Assembly (NCBI GenBank): GCA_910578605.1
Contig: CAJTQG010000008.1
Coordinates: 1 to 46,263, forward strand
Source: an uncultured Lachnospiraceae bacterium
GTDB lineage: Bacteria; Bacillota; Clostridia; Lachnospirales; Lachnospiraceae
Reading direction: 5' to 3'
Length of the DNA stretch: 46,263 nucleotides
In this document: in pieces, positions 24,467-32,616 of the stretch
Numbering within the stretch: the stretch's first letter is position 1
Layout of the letters: each line of letters starts with the position of its first letter
Program-made: the position numbers and the translations under genes
Notes under the pieces: generated by a model
Told to the model about the DNA's origin: nothing
What the model saw: only the letters and a program-made list of their open reading frames with translations
The model's database searches: none

Positions 24467-25162
24467 TTATTGTTCCTCCTCACTGCTTGCATTCTTTTGT
24501 GCTGTTTCTTTACTATTAGAAATCTTTTCAATATTTGCAAAATTTTCTAGTATTTTTAAACCGGTATGTCCACTTTTTTCCGGATGAAACTGACAGGCAA
24601 AGACATTATCCTGCTCCACAGAGGCATGAATATTTGTGCTGTACTGGGTGGAGGCAGTGACAATTTTCTCCTCATTGGCTTTTAAGTAATAAGAGTGGAC
24701 AAAATATACATAGGAATTATCCTCCACGCCCTGAAATAATCTGCCGTAAATATGGTTGCCCTCCTGATCCTGGGCCATAGGGTGTAGTTCTAGGGAATTC
24801 CATCCCATATGAGGAATTTTCAAATCATCATTGGGCGGTATGCGAAGTATCTCCCCGGAAAGAATTCCAAGCCCGTCTGCTCCCTCGCTTTCGTCACTTC
24901 TCTCAAACAATAATTGCAGACCTAGACAAATTCCAAGAAAGGGAGTACCCTGCTGTACTATTTTATGTATCGTATCCACCAAATTATATTTGTGCAGCTT
25001 CTCCATGGCATCTCCAAAGGAACCTACACCTGGAAGTATCACATGGTCTGCCGCTAAAAGCTCCTCTGGATTTCTAGTAATCAGCGCCTCTTTTCCTAAA
25101 TACACCAGCGCCTTCTCCACACTTTTCAAATTTCCTGCATCATAATCAATTATTGCAATCAT
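24467..25162 (-). CDS. hisH: Imidazole glycerol phosphate synthase, glutamine amidotransferase subunit
   Basis: HisH releases ammonia from glutamine for HisF. The 231-residue product has the class I amidotransferase elements: MIAIIDYDAGNLKSVEKAL, the oxyanion strand LPGVGSFGDAM, the nucleophile Cys in GICLGLQLLFE and the His-Glu pair in FHPEKSG. About 20 residues of a polar Ser/Glu-rich tail extend beyond the usual C-terminus. AGGAGG lies five bases from the ATG. A terminator (25230-25263) separates it from the gene upstream. Confidence 0.97.
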   Translation of the reverse strand: MIAIIDYDAGNLKSVEKALVYLGKEALITRNPEELLAADHVILPGVGSFGDAMEKLHKYNLVDTIHKIVQQGTPFLGICLGLQLLFERSDESEGADGLGILSGEILRIPPNDDLKIPHMGWNSLELHPMAQDQEGNHIYGRLFQGVEDNSYVYFVHSYYLKANEEKIVTASTQYSTNIHASVEQDNVFACQFHPEKSGHTGLKILENFANIEKISNSKETAQKNASSEEEQ

Positions 25163-25229
25163 GGCATCCTCCTGTTTGTAAAATGAACTATTTTCCTGTC
25201 TGGATGTAAAAGCTGTGATTCCTATAAGG

Positions 25230-25263
25230 AAAAAGTGCCATTGTCCCTTTTGACTTTGGCACC
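25230..25263 (-). terminator. Rho-independent terminator after the TPR-like membrane protein gene
   Basis: On the minus strand GTGCCA (25257-25262) pairs with TGGCAC (25235-25240); within the loop GTC pairs with GAC, and the structure ends in UUUUU (25230-25234). It lies 38 bases after the stop at 25301. Confidence 0.85.
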
Positions 25264-25300
25264 TTTATTTGCATTTGCTAATATACTACAGAATAAACTT

Positions 25301-26932
25301 TTACTTTTTTGACTCTGCTTCCTCTAAAGCCTTCTTCTTTGATTCCTCTTCGCGCTGTTTTTTTTCTTGAAATCTACGCTCGTATGCAGACTCAAAAGTA
25401 AGCTTGTTTACTGTATCATAGACTTTTTGATTATATTCTTTTGTTTTATCCATCAGCGATACTAACTGCTCTGCTTTTTTCTGTGATAAGCCAAACTTAT
25501 CTTTCAGCGTTTTTAAGATAGATTTGTATACAGACAATGCATCTCCTGACATTCCTATCTCTACAGCTTTAGCATTGCTTTCCTTATACTTCGCTACTCC
25601 CTTCAATAAGGAATCTAAGGCGGAACCATACATATCTAATTCCATAAAATTCTCATAAGATTTACATGCCTTATCTAAATATGCCACAAGACAAATTTGC
25701 TCATAAAGCTTTTCATCATCTGTCCGAAGCTTCATACCGCTAATAGCATCATAAGCACCCCTGTAATCCTTCTTAACAAGCAAATCTGTGGCAGTTTTAA
25801 TATTTCGGGAGTAATGAAATTCCATGCTTCCAAAATAAATTCCACAAAAGCAGGCAGCCCCAATGGAAAAAATCAAAAACCACCCTTGAGCTGGTATTTT
25901 AATGCGCTCATTCGGACTTTCTGTCCTTGGCTTCTTCACCTTTTCTTTTTTCTCTTTTTTAGGTTTTGCTTCCTTTGCTTCCTTCTTTGCCTGTTTTTTC
26001 TCCTCTTTTTCTTGTTTCTTCTTCTCTTTTTCCTCTAGCTTTGCCTTAGCTCTCTCTTCCTTTTCCAGCTTCTTTTGCTCATCATTTTTCTCATCCTGCT
26101 CAATAAGACGTTTTCTCTCTTCCTCTTCCTTTTCGGGATCTAATTCATCTCCGAACAGCCAGGTGAGAAGTTTATTTTTCTTCTTTGGTTTCTTAGGAGT
26201 TTTTTCATATAAGTCTGTATCTGCACTTAAAGTATCATCTAGAGTCTCCTGGTCTTCTGAAAAATCACTTTCCTCCTCATTTAATATATCCAAATCATTT
26301 TCTGTCAAATCTAACCCAGATAAAATCGCATCCAGATTTCCTTCCGAATCAGAGCTGCCAGAACTAATGTCCTCTACTTCTGGTTCCAGCGACAATTCCA
26401 ATTCTTCTTCTGGTGCTGGTTGCTCAGTGTCAGAGGTGCCATTTAAAATGGCATTGAGAGAGTCCATCAAATCATTATCCGAATCCATCTCCTCCGTTTG
26501 TATAGAATCCTCCTCCAAACTTAAATCTTCCAGGGCAGCTTCTCTGTCTGCCTCATAAATTTCATTTACAGTCTCCGTGTCAATAACATTATCTGACTCA
26601 TCCAATTGTGGGAACTCAGGCATATCCAGATTATTTTCTGCAAAAGCATCCTCTGATGATAATGGATTATCAGAAGAAATTTCTGCAAACAAATCATCTA
26701 AATCTGAAGTATCTAAATTATCAAACTCCGCCATCAAGCTATCCTCACTCATGGAATTCACAGCAGCATCATAAGCTGCTGCATCTGCCTGCATATCTGA
26801 TTCAATTTTATTATGTAATTCCTCGCCGATTCCATCATTTTCCTGACGCTCATCACCTGCTTCGTTTGCCATTACATTTTCTAACAGGCTATTTAAATAA
26901 TCTTCATCTGCAGAGTTGTTTTTTGCTGCCAT
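25301..26932 (-). CDS. Single-pass membrane protein with acidic N-terminus and TPR-like external part
   Basis: The 543-residue protein is not one I can name. Residues 1-240 are strongly acidic and low in complexity, with two similar short hydrophobic motifs, SLNAILNG (about 158) and NLDAILSG (about 199). Residues 245-340 are a highly charged Lys/Glu region, probably a long helix. A single membrane segment lies at about 350-370 (GWFLIFSIGAACFCGIYFGS). The remaining 170 residues are helical and resemble TPR repeats (KKDYRGAYDAISGM, YGSALDSLLKGVAKYKE) and end in a Lys/Glu coiled coil. With this orientation the acidic part would be cytoplasmic. AAAGGG precedes the ATG. It follows cheV in the same direction, so a link to chemotaxis or the cell envelope is possible but unproven. 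Confidence 0.75.
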   Translation of the reverse strand: MAAKNNSADEDYLNSLLENVMANEAGDERQENDGIGEELHNKIESDMQADAAAYDAAVNSMSEDSLMAEFDNLDTSDLDDLFAEISSDNPLSSEDAFAENNLDMPEFPQLDESDNVIDTETVNEIYEADREAALEDLSLEEDSIQTEEMDSDNDLMDSLNAILNGTSDTEQPAPEEELELSLEPEVEDISSGSSDSEGNLDAILSGLDLTENDLDILNEEESDFSEDQETLDDTLSADTDLYEKTPKKPKKKNKLLTWLFGDELDPEKEEEERKRLIEQDEKNDEQKKLEKEERAKAKLEEKEKKKQEKEEKKQAKKEAKEAKPKKEKKEKVKKPRTESPNERIKIPAQGWFLIFSIGAACFCGIYFGSMEFHYSRNIKTATDLLVKKDYRGAYDAISGMKLRTDDEKLYEQICLVAYLDKACKSYENFMELDMYGSALDSLLKGVAKYKESNAKAVEIGMSGDALSVYKSILKTLKDKFGLSQKKAEQLVSLMDKTKEYNQKVYDTVNKLTFESAYERRFQEKKQREEESKKKALEEAESKK

Positions 26933-27083
26933 ATTTGTTCACACCCTTTGTATATATTCACGCTAAGACAAATAGTACCCAAAACATTTGTCTGCAGGAA
27001 GACCTGCTGCTTGCTGCGCATTCAAGCTAAATTAATCCTTCTAATAGAACAGACTGACAAAATATAAAGTAAAGAATCATCCT

Positions 27084-28034
27084 TTACATATTTTCGCTGT
27101 CTTCTAGTTTATTATCCTCTTTCTCCATAGCGTCAATTAAATCATCAATAATTTTAACCAAGCTTCCGATTTCTGGTTTGGACAACTGGGCATCTGCTCC
27201 TAAAGCCACACCTTTTGCCCGCATTTCCTCGTTAACTAGAGAAGAAAAGATTACTAACGGAATGGACTTTAACTGCTCATCATCCTTAACAAGCTTTGTG
27301 AGGCGATGTCCATCCATCAACGGCATTTCAATATCTGTGATAATACATTTTACTGCTTCTTTGTAAGTTCCGTTTCGTTTTGCCTTGCACAGATAATCCC
27401 ATGCCTCCTGACCGTTAGCTGTCATAGTAACATTGGTGTATCCTGCCTTTGACAGTGAGTCATAAATCAAGCGGCTTAGTAGAGGAGAGTCCTCCGCCAA
27501 CAATATAGGATTGTCATTTCGATTGCGCTGTCCTAATTTTTCAATATCGGATACTTTTAATCCTGTCTCTGGACTAATATCTGTTACTATATTTTCAAAA
27601 TCCAATATAATAACAAGCTTTCCGTCAACTTTAATAATTCCTGTTGTAGCTCCTGTTCCTGTCTCTGTAGCGTTGATTGTATTATCTGATTTAATAATAT
27701 CTGCCCAGGAAACACGATGTATGCCAACTACGGAATGAACATGAAATGCAATATTCAGCTTATTAAAGTTAGTGACAATCATCATATCTCTCTCAGCATT
27801 TTCAGATGGGGGCAGATGTAGTTGATTTGCCAAGTTAATTACCGTAATCACAATATCCCTCGGCATAAAAATTCCTTCCACACTTGGGTGGGAATTAGGA
27901 ATAGGGGTTACTGGCTGAAAGGTGAGGATTTCACGAATCTTTGCCACATTGATTCCGTAATGATTACCGCCCACAGTAAACTCCAGCACTTCTAATTCAT
28001 TGGTTCCACTTTCCATTAAGATATTCGTTTCCAT
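27084..28034 (-). CDS. cheV: Chemotaxis coupling protein CheV (CheW-REC)
   Basis: CheV couples chemoreceptors to CheA and adapts through phosphorylation of its receiver domain. Residues about 10-165 are a CheW domain (EFTVGGNHYGINVAKIREIL, PGS-like HPSVEGIFMPRDIVITVINL). Residues about 180-305 are a receiver domain with acidic EDS, the phospho-acceptor Asp in IITDIEMPLMDGH, the Ser of IFSSLV and the Lys in LSKPE. The 316-residue length is normal. GAGG precedes the ATG. It shows that the organism is, or was, chemotactic. It lies between a lipoprotein gene and the TPR-like membrane protein gene. Confidence 0.95.
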   Translation of the reverse strand: METNILMESGTNELEVLEFTVGGNHYGINVAKIREILTFQPVTPIPNSHPSVEGIFMPRDIVITVINLANQLHLPPSENAERDMMIVTNFNKLNIAFHVHSVVGIHRVSWADIIKSDNTINATETGTGATTGIIKVDGKLVIILDFENIVTDISPETGLKVSDIEKLGQRNRNDNPILLAEDSPLLSRLIYDSLSKAGYTNVTMTANGQEAWDYLCKAKRNGTYKEAVKCIITDIEMPLMDGHRLTKLVKDDEQLKSIPLVIFSSLVNEEMRAKGVALGADAQLSKPEIGSLVKIIDDLIDAMEKEDNKLEDSENM

Positions 28035-28059
28035 AAAAAACTTCCTCCCTGTTTTTATC

Positions 28060-28791
28060 TTATTTTAATGCTATTGTACCTTCTATATCTCCACCAGTGA
28101 TAGTCAGGGATATATCTTTCATATTTTTGGCTGATTTTTCTGATACTTCAAAAATCAATACCAGTTCTTTGCTTTTTCCAGCGTTTATTGTGTCATTATA
28201 TGTATTTAAGGCATTTAATAGCAATGCTGGTATTCTGGCATATTGGATTTCATTGTCTCCAATTTCCAGCTGATAGTTTAATCTCTTTTCCAGCATATTT
28301 AATCTCTTTTTTCTCTTTCCGGTATTTCTTACAGAAAACTGCAATACTACCAGTTTTTTGTTCTGTGCTGCTGTGACACTAGTAAACAAATCATCTGCAT
28401 TTCCCTTTGGGTAGGTGTCTGTGACTAAAAAGCCCTTATATGTTACATGAAAATTAGTCAATCCCATAACCTGGGCATATGTGACTTTTTTGTCGGTTTT
28501 CCCGTCTGTACCTGTGTGGGAGCCTTTGTTGGACTGATTTGCCTTTGTTGTTGTCTCCTCCTGCTTTGGAGTTTCCACAACATATCGAGTAGTCTCTTTT
28601 TTTGTTGTTGTCTCTGTCAACAATGCTTTATTGTTAAATCTTTTATCGTGCTTTAACAATGCATTAGCAGCGTACTCTACAAGAATATCTTCCTTCTTTT
28701 CCTCCACCTTCACACTTTTGCAGCCGGTTAAGCTAACACCACATACAAGAAAAAGGAGCAGCAGCATTCTGCCATGTGTTTGTTCTTTCAT
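28060..28791 (-). CDS. Lipoprotein with DUF4352/DUF5067-like domain
   Basis: The start at 28791 (MKEQTHGRMLLLL) has GGAGG five bases upstream. The 243-residue product has a lipoprotein signal with lipobox SLTGC. A Thr/Lys-rich linker (TETTTKKETTRY to KGSHTGTDGK) follows, about 65 residues, as in surface-exposed lipoproteins. The C-terminal 130 residues form a beta-rich domain: VTYKGFLVTDTY, KKLVVLQFSVRNTGK, and SKELVLIFEVSE, the pattern of the immunoglobulin-like DUF4352/DUF5067 families. No enzymatic residue is seen. It is the first gene after a promoter at 28888-28916 and precedes cheV by 25 bases. Confidence 0.75.
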   Translation of the reverse strand: MKEQTHGRMLLLLFLVCGVSLTGCKSVKVEEKKEDILVEYAANALLKHDKRFNNKALLTETTTKKETTRYVVETPKQEETTTKANQSNKGSHTGTDGKTDKKVTYAQVMGLTNFHVTYKGFLVTDTYPKGNADDLFTSVTAAQNKKLVVLQFSVRNTGKRKKRLNMLEKRLNYQLEIGDNEIQYARIPALLLNALNTYNDTINAGKSKELVLIFEVSEKSAKNMKDISLTITGGDIEGTIALK

Positions 28792-28887
28792 TTCTTCCTC
28801 CATTCCGCGGGGCTACTTCTTGACGGAAAATAAAATTAAGAAACCCCAAGTTTGTCTGATACTTCAGACGAAAACACTCATATAAAA

Positions 28888-28916
28888 ATAATACCATTTT
28901 CAGAAAGTTTTTTCAA
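28888..28916 (-). promoter_or_regulatory. Promoter for the lipoprotein-cheV transcript
   Basis: TTGAAA (28911-28916) and TATTAT (28888-28893) are separated by exactly 17 bases on the minus strand, about 95 bases before the lipoprotein start. Confidence 0.65.
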
Positions 28917-28933
28917 CCAGTTTTTACACTTGT

Positions 28934-28962
28934 CAAAAAGAGCCAAAACAGCTTCCTCTTTT
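28934..28962 (-). terminator. Rho-independent terminator of the histidine kinase gene
   Basis: On the minus strand AAAAGAG (28956-28962) pairs with CTCTTTT (28936-28942), followed by a U-run. It lies ten bases after the kinase stop codon at 28972. Confidence 0.7.
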
Positions 28963-28971
28963 ATCATGCTG

Positions 28972-30480
28972 TTAAACTGCGCCTGCCTGTTCCCGCTCTA
29001 CCTCAAGCCAAAATAATACACCGTTTTCCTTATTTTCCACCCCATACTGTTGGTGAAGGTTTTCCATAATTGCCTTTACTATGGACAAACCAATTCCACT
29101 TCCCCCGTATTCCCGGGTTCGTGCCTTATCTACTTTATAGAATTTCTGCCAAATTTTATCTATATCTTCTAGAGGAATTAATTGTCCGGTGTTCATCACG
29201 CTCACCCTTATCTTGTCCCCTCTTTCCAGAACATCAATATAAATCTCCCTCTCTCCACCTAAGTGATTCAGAGCATTGCTGACATAATTTGTCAAAACCT
29301 GCTCTATTTGAAATTCATCTGACCATACATAGTATTCCTTTGAATCGTCAAAATAAATTTTCGCCTCCTTCTGCTCCATTAAAATATCAGAAGCATTGAG
29401 GACTCCGCTGATCAAAGCGATTATGTCAAATCTCTCCATGCTCACCCCCTGATTTCCAAACTCAATCTGATTTAGGTTGAGCAGATTCTTCACCAGCTTA
29501 TTCATTTTGTTTGCCTCGTCTATAATGACACTGCAGTAAAAATCACGGCTTTCCTGATCTTGGGTAAAATCCTCTAAGAGTCCTTCCGCGTACCCTTGAA
29601 TCAATGCGATAGGTGTCTTTAATTCATGAGATACATTAGAAAGAAATTCTTTGCGCATCTCATCAATCTGCTCCTTTTTCGCAATATCCCGCTGTAATTC
29701 CAGATTGGCCTGTTTCAATCTAGAAATCGTCTGTTCTAACTCTTCAGAGAGATGATTCATATTTTTACCTAATATTCCAATCTCATCATCACGGTTTCCC
29801 GTATATTTTGCGCTGAAATTCAAATGAGACATCTGTCTTGATAAATCGGCCAGCTCCAATATTGGCTGAGTAAAGGATTTTGTAATTATCAACATTAAAA
29901 CAGAGCAAAATAACAGCATACCAGTACCAATATAGCCCATAAGCCGATTTGATACCATAACACTCTCCTGAATGTTTTCTAATGCAATTCGCATTACAAA
30001 CATATTGCCGGAATTCAATACCCCTGACATCTCTAAATAATTCATATTTAATTGGGTGTCCTTCACAGTCACAAGGCGGCAGTTGTCGTTCTTTTCCAAA
30101 ACTGTTTCATTATCCTGGCTGGAGGAAAAAAGAATTTCCATCATGCGGGACTGCATTTTCTCAGAGGCAATACCATGACGAAATATCATATTAAAAGAAG
30201 AATCTGCAACCAGCAGGGAGATACCATTTTTCTCACATAGCTGCTGCAAATATAATACATCCGACTGGCTGAGAAGACCATTGTAGAACCCTTCTGTCTT
30301 CACATAGTTCATGGAATTTAAAACCTCATACAAGCCTGTCAAAACAGGCTTCTTTTTAGAAATATAGTATGTGCCAAGAAACAGGCTGTTTAAAAGCCAA
30401 CAAGCCCCTATTGTCAGCATAGTAAAGGATATAAGAAGAATTGTCATCTTAAATCTTAACGAGTGGTTCATCTGCTTCAT
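28972..30480 (-). CDS. Membrane sensor histidine kinase
   Basis: The 502-residue kinase has an N-terminal membrane helix (MTILLISFTMLTIGACWLL), an extracellular sensor region of about 140 residues, a second membrane helix (YIGTGMLLFCSVLMLIITKS), a HAMP domain, a phospho-acceptor domain with FLSNVSHELKTPIALIQGY, and an ATPase domain with the N box NYVSNALNHL and the G boxes FYKVDKARTREYGGSGIGLSIVK. The G1 box Asp-x-Gly is replaced by MNTGQLI, as in several Firmicute kinases. The start is uncertain; ATG 30480 is chosen over an earlier TTG and ATG 30471 remains possible. The cognate regulator is directly upstream (63-base spacing). The stimulus is unknown. Confidence 0.93.
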   Translation of the reverse strand: MKQMNHSLRFKMTILLISFTMLTIGACWLLNSLFLGTYYISKKKPVLTGLYEVLNSMNYVKTEGFYNGLLSQSDVLYLQQLCEKNGISLLVADSSFNMIFRHGIASEKMQSRMMEILFSSSQDNETVLEKNDNCRLVTVKDTQLNMNYLEMSGVLNSGNMFVMRIALENIQESVMVSNRLMGYIGTGMLLFCSVLMLIITKSFTQPILELADLSRQMSHLNFSAKYTGNRDDEIGILGKNMNHLSEELEQTISRLKQANLELQRDIAKKEQIDEMRKEFLSNVSHELKTPIALIQGYAEGLLEDFTQDQESRDFYCSVIIDEANKMNKLVKNLLNLNQIEFGNQGVSMERFDIIALISGVLNASDILMEQKEAKIYFDDSKEYYVWSDEFQIEQVLTNYVSNALNHLGGEREIYIDVLERGDKIRVSVMNTGQLIPLEDIDKIWQKFYKVDKARTREYGGSGIGLSIVKAIMENLHQQYGVENKENGVLFWLEVEREQAGAV

Positions 30481-30543
30481 AATCTGTACCAAGCATCCAG
30501 CAAAAATATCTGCATTTTCACCGGATTCCTTTTTTGAATTTGT

Positions 30544-31218
30544 TTACACTTCAAATTTATAGCCCATTCCCCATATTGTTTTAATGTACTCACCGGCATC
30601 TTTTAACTTACTTCTCAACTTTTTCACATGGGTATCTATTGTTCTAGCATCACCAAAATAATCATAATTCCACACATTATTCAAAATTTTTTCTCTAGAA
30701 AGGGCTATTCCCTGATTTTCTACAAAATATACTAAAAGCTCAAATTCTTTGTAGCTCAATTCTACATTCTCACTGTTTACCTGCACAATATGAGCAGCCT
30801 TATTGATTTCTAAAATTCCTGCCTTTAGACCTTCCTCATTTTCAAGTACACCACTTCTTCTCAATATGGCATTGATGCGGGCCACTAAAATTTTAGGGCT
30901 AAAAGGTTTAGAGATATACTCGTCCACTCCCAAATCAAAGCCCAAAAGCTCGTCGCTCTCATCGGATTTTGCCGTCAGCATAATAATAGGCACTTTAGAG
31001 TATTCCCGTATTTGCCGGCAAACCTGCCAGCCGTCCATCTTTGGCATCATTACATCCAAAATCACAAGAGAGATATCCTTCTCCTCAAAAAATATATTGA
31101 TTGCCTCCTCCCCGTCCTGTGCTTCTAGTACAATATATTCATTTCTGACAAGAAAGTCCTTAACCAATTTTCTCATTCTGCTCTCGTCATCAACCACTAA
31201 TATTTTTGGTTCATTCAT
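30544..31218 (-). CDS. OmpR/PhoB-family response regulator
   Basis: The start at 31218 (MNEPKILVVDDESRMRKLV) follows GGACGGTG; the longer frame upstream is not supported. The 224-residue protein has a receiver domain with DDE acidic residues (about 9-11), the phospho-acceptor Asp in LVILDVMMPKMDGW (about 53), Thr in IIMLTAK and Lys in YISKPFSPK, followed by a winged-helix DNA-binding domain (ELSYKEFELLVYFVEN, NVWNYDYFGDARTIDTHVKKLRSKL). It pairs with the adjacent histidine kinase. Confidence 0.95.
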   Translation of the reverse strand: MNEPKILVVDDESRMRKLVKDFLVRNEYIVLEAQDGEEAINIFFEEKDISLVILDVMMPKMDGWQVCRQIREYSKVPIIMLTAKSDESDELLGFDLGVDEYISKPFSPKILVARINAILRRSGVLENEEGLKAGILEINKAAHIVQVNSENVELSYKEFELLVYFVENQGIALSREKILNNVWNYDYFGDARTIDTHVKKLRSKLKDAGEYIKTIWGMGYKFEV

Positions 31219-31239
31219 AATTTCACCGTCCTTCCAGAC

Positions 31240-31258
31240 ATGCCGACAAAGCCGGCAT
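31240..31258 (-). promoter_or_regulatory. Small hairpin in the response-regulator leader
   Basis: A six-bp GC-rich stem (31240-31245 with 31253-31258) with a seven-base loop lies about 20 bases before the regulator ATG. A TATAAT-like -10 box occurs about 60 bases further upstream, but without a clear -35. It may affect translation or be the end signal of the upstream gene. Confidence 0.35.
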
Positions 31259-31327
31259 AAGCAATTATTTCGAATTTCTTTCACATGTTTATCTTTTAAT
31301 ATTGAAAGATTATATACTAAATTTATG

Positions 31328-31972
31328 TTACTTTTGTGAAGAATCTCGTTCTTTTTCCATGCTTTCTCTCTCCACATCCAGCTTTCTCTGCTCCTCCCGC
31401 AGCTGATTTTCTCTATCATTCAGCTGTTGCTCCCATGTGGCATATTTTGTCAATAAACGACTTTCATAATTTAATATATTTAAGTTTTCACTGTTAGACA
31501 AAATAAGCGCCATCACAATACTGCCCACAATAAGGCTTACAAGAGCAACCCCCATGCGAACCACTAATTTTTGCAGTCTTTTACATTTCTTTTTCAGCTG
31601 ACGCAGTTGAAAATCTGACTCTCCCTCCATTCGGGACATGCGAAGCTTTGTCTTTTGTGAATCCACTGCCGCCACTCCGTTCTGAATTGGCTTTGCATCA
31701 CCTAAATATACTGGAACAGGAGGTATCGTTGCATTTTTCAAGTTTTTGCTTTCATATAATAGCTGGTATAACTGTGCTAAAAAATCATAACCTACCGGAG
31801 TGGAAAATAAATTTTTTTCAATCAGCTGGCGATAAATCGTCAATACTGACTGCACGTCATCAAAATTTGTATTTTTTTGGAGATGAGCAATTCCCTGCTG
31901 TTCATTTAATGCTTTTTTATATTCTTCATCATCATAAAATGCATATCCTCCAACAATTTTTTCTTTTACCAT
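31328..31972 (-). CDS. Single-pass membrane protein with coiled coils, unknown function
   Basis: The start at 31972 (MVKEKIVGGYAFYDDEEY) is chosen from nearby candidates; AAAGG is present ten bases upstream. The 214-residue protein has an N-terminal soluble helical part of about 120 residues containing repeated Lys/Gln-rich helices. A short basic stretch (RQLKKKCKRLQKLVVR) and one membrane segment (GVALVSLIVGSIVMALIL, about 143-160) follow, and then a charged coiled coil (EQQLNDRENQLREEQRKLDV). I do not recognise the family. It precedes the two-component genes and may be cotranscribed, so it could be an accessory sensor, but this is speculative. Confidence 0.65.
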   Translation of the reverse strand: MVKEKIVGGYAFYDDEEYKKALNEQQGIAHLQKNTNFDDVQSVLTIYRQLIEKNLFSTPVGYDFLAQLYQLLYESKNLKNATIPPVPVYLGDAKPIQNGVAAVDSQKTKLRMSRMEGESDFQLRQLKKKCKRLQKLVVRMGVALVSLIVGSIVMALILSNSENLNILNYESRLLTKYATWEQQLNDRENQLREEQRKLDVERESMEKERDSSQK

Positions 31973-32082
31973 ACACACCATACCTTTCTCTCATGCGCTC
32001 TCTTTGTTCACTATAGCATATAGAAAAAAAGATACTGCAACTTTCGTAAAATCACAGCACCTTTCATATTTACCTTTTTCCC

Positions 32083-32204
32083 ATCCTCCCAAAGGGGGCA
32101 ATACTTACCCATAAACGATAAGGGATCCTCCGAAAAGGAGAGCAATACTTACCATAAACGATAAGGAATCCTCCCCCAAAGGGGTCCCTCCTTACCGTAA
32201 TAAA
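32083..32204 (-). repeat. Tandem hairpin repeats directly after tmRNA
   Basis: Two near-identical units (32083-32124, 42 bases, and 32125-32167, 43 bases) and a diverged third (32168-about 32204) follow each other. Each has the core CTTACC-ATAAACGATAAGG and a small CTCC/GGAG or CCCC/GGGG hairpin with an AAA or AAAA loop. On the minus strand they begin at the tmRNA 3-prime end. No U-tract follows, so they are not typical terminators. From 31982 to 32082 no gene is visible. Confidence 0.8.
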
Positions 32205-32546
32205 TGGACTAGACGGGAGTTGAACCCGTGTCCGAAGCCCTATTCATTCAGGCATCTCCCACTACAGTCTTTGATTTATCATTCCCTTATTCCTACGCCC
32301 AAAGACAGGCTTAGAAACTTAGTAGCTTCATTTATCTTCCTATTTCTCAAAGCTTTGAAACAGGAGGTCCCCGCAAGGTCGATGCCAGGTTCTCAGGCAG
32401 CGGGTGGCCTGAGGCTGACAGCTGCCATTAGGCAGCGTACGCGAAATTGTCTTCTGCGTTTATATTTAAGTTTGAGCTTTTTAGGTGGTGCCCGCCACCA
32501 GTGGCTTCCCAAATTGCAAAAACCCCGTCGAAACCGGTACTAGCCC
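32205..32546 (-). ncRNA. ssrA: Transfer-messenger RNA (tmRNA)
   Basis: tmRNA frees stalled ribosomes together with SmpB and tags the truncated protein for proteolysis. The 342-base gene is recognised by its 5-prime end (GGGCTAG, then CGGTTTCGACGGGG), whose first seven bases pair with CTAGTCC at the 3-prime end; the T-arm (GGGTTCAACTCCC) is intact. The tag reading frame lies at 32428-32457. The acceptor ends with the discriminator A at 32205, followed by TTTATT, so the terminal CCA is not encoded and must be added. A strong promoter is at 32580-32609. smpB is about 4 kb upstream on the same strand. Confidence 0.97.
32428..32457 (-). other. tmRNA tag-peptide reading frame (AEDNFAYAA)
   Basis: The resume codon is GCA at 32455-32457, followed by codons for EDNFAYAA and the stop TAA. 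The Ala-Ala end is the usual degradation signal recognised by ClpXP-type proteases. Together with the alanine carried by tmRNA itself the tag would be A-AEDNFAYAA. Confidence 0.95.
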
Positions 32547-32579
32547 GAAAGGTTGATACAATATCTTTTGTACTAACCT

Positions 32580-32609
32580 ATAATACTGTTTTTTAGTTTG
32601 TCTTGTCAA
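32580..32609 (-). promoter_or_regulatory. Promoter of ssrA
   Basis: A perfect TTGACA (32604-32609) and TATTAT (32580-32585) are separated by 18 bases on the minus strand, about 33 bases before the mature tmRNA 5-prime end. The -35 lies only eight bases after the stop of the upstream EAL gene. Confidence 0.85.
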
Positions 32610-32616
32610 GAGATTT

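Noticed and set aside
25902..26558. 218-residue Ser/Phe-rich plus-strand frame
   Set aside because: Low-complexity mirror of the Lys/Glu-rich coding region on the minus strand.
32083..32204. Short CRISPR-like array
   Set aside because: The units are contiguous without unique spacers, and contain internal hairpins; there are no cas genes.
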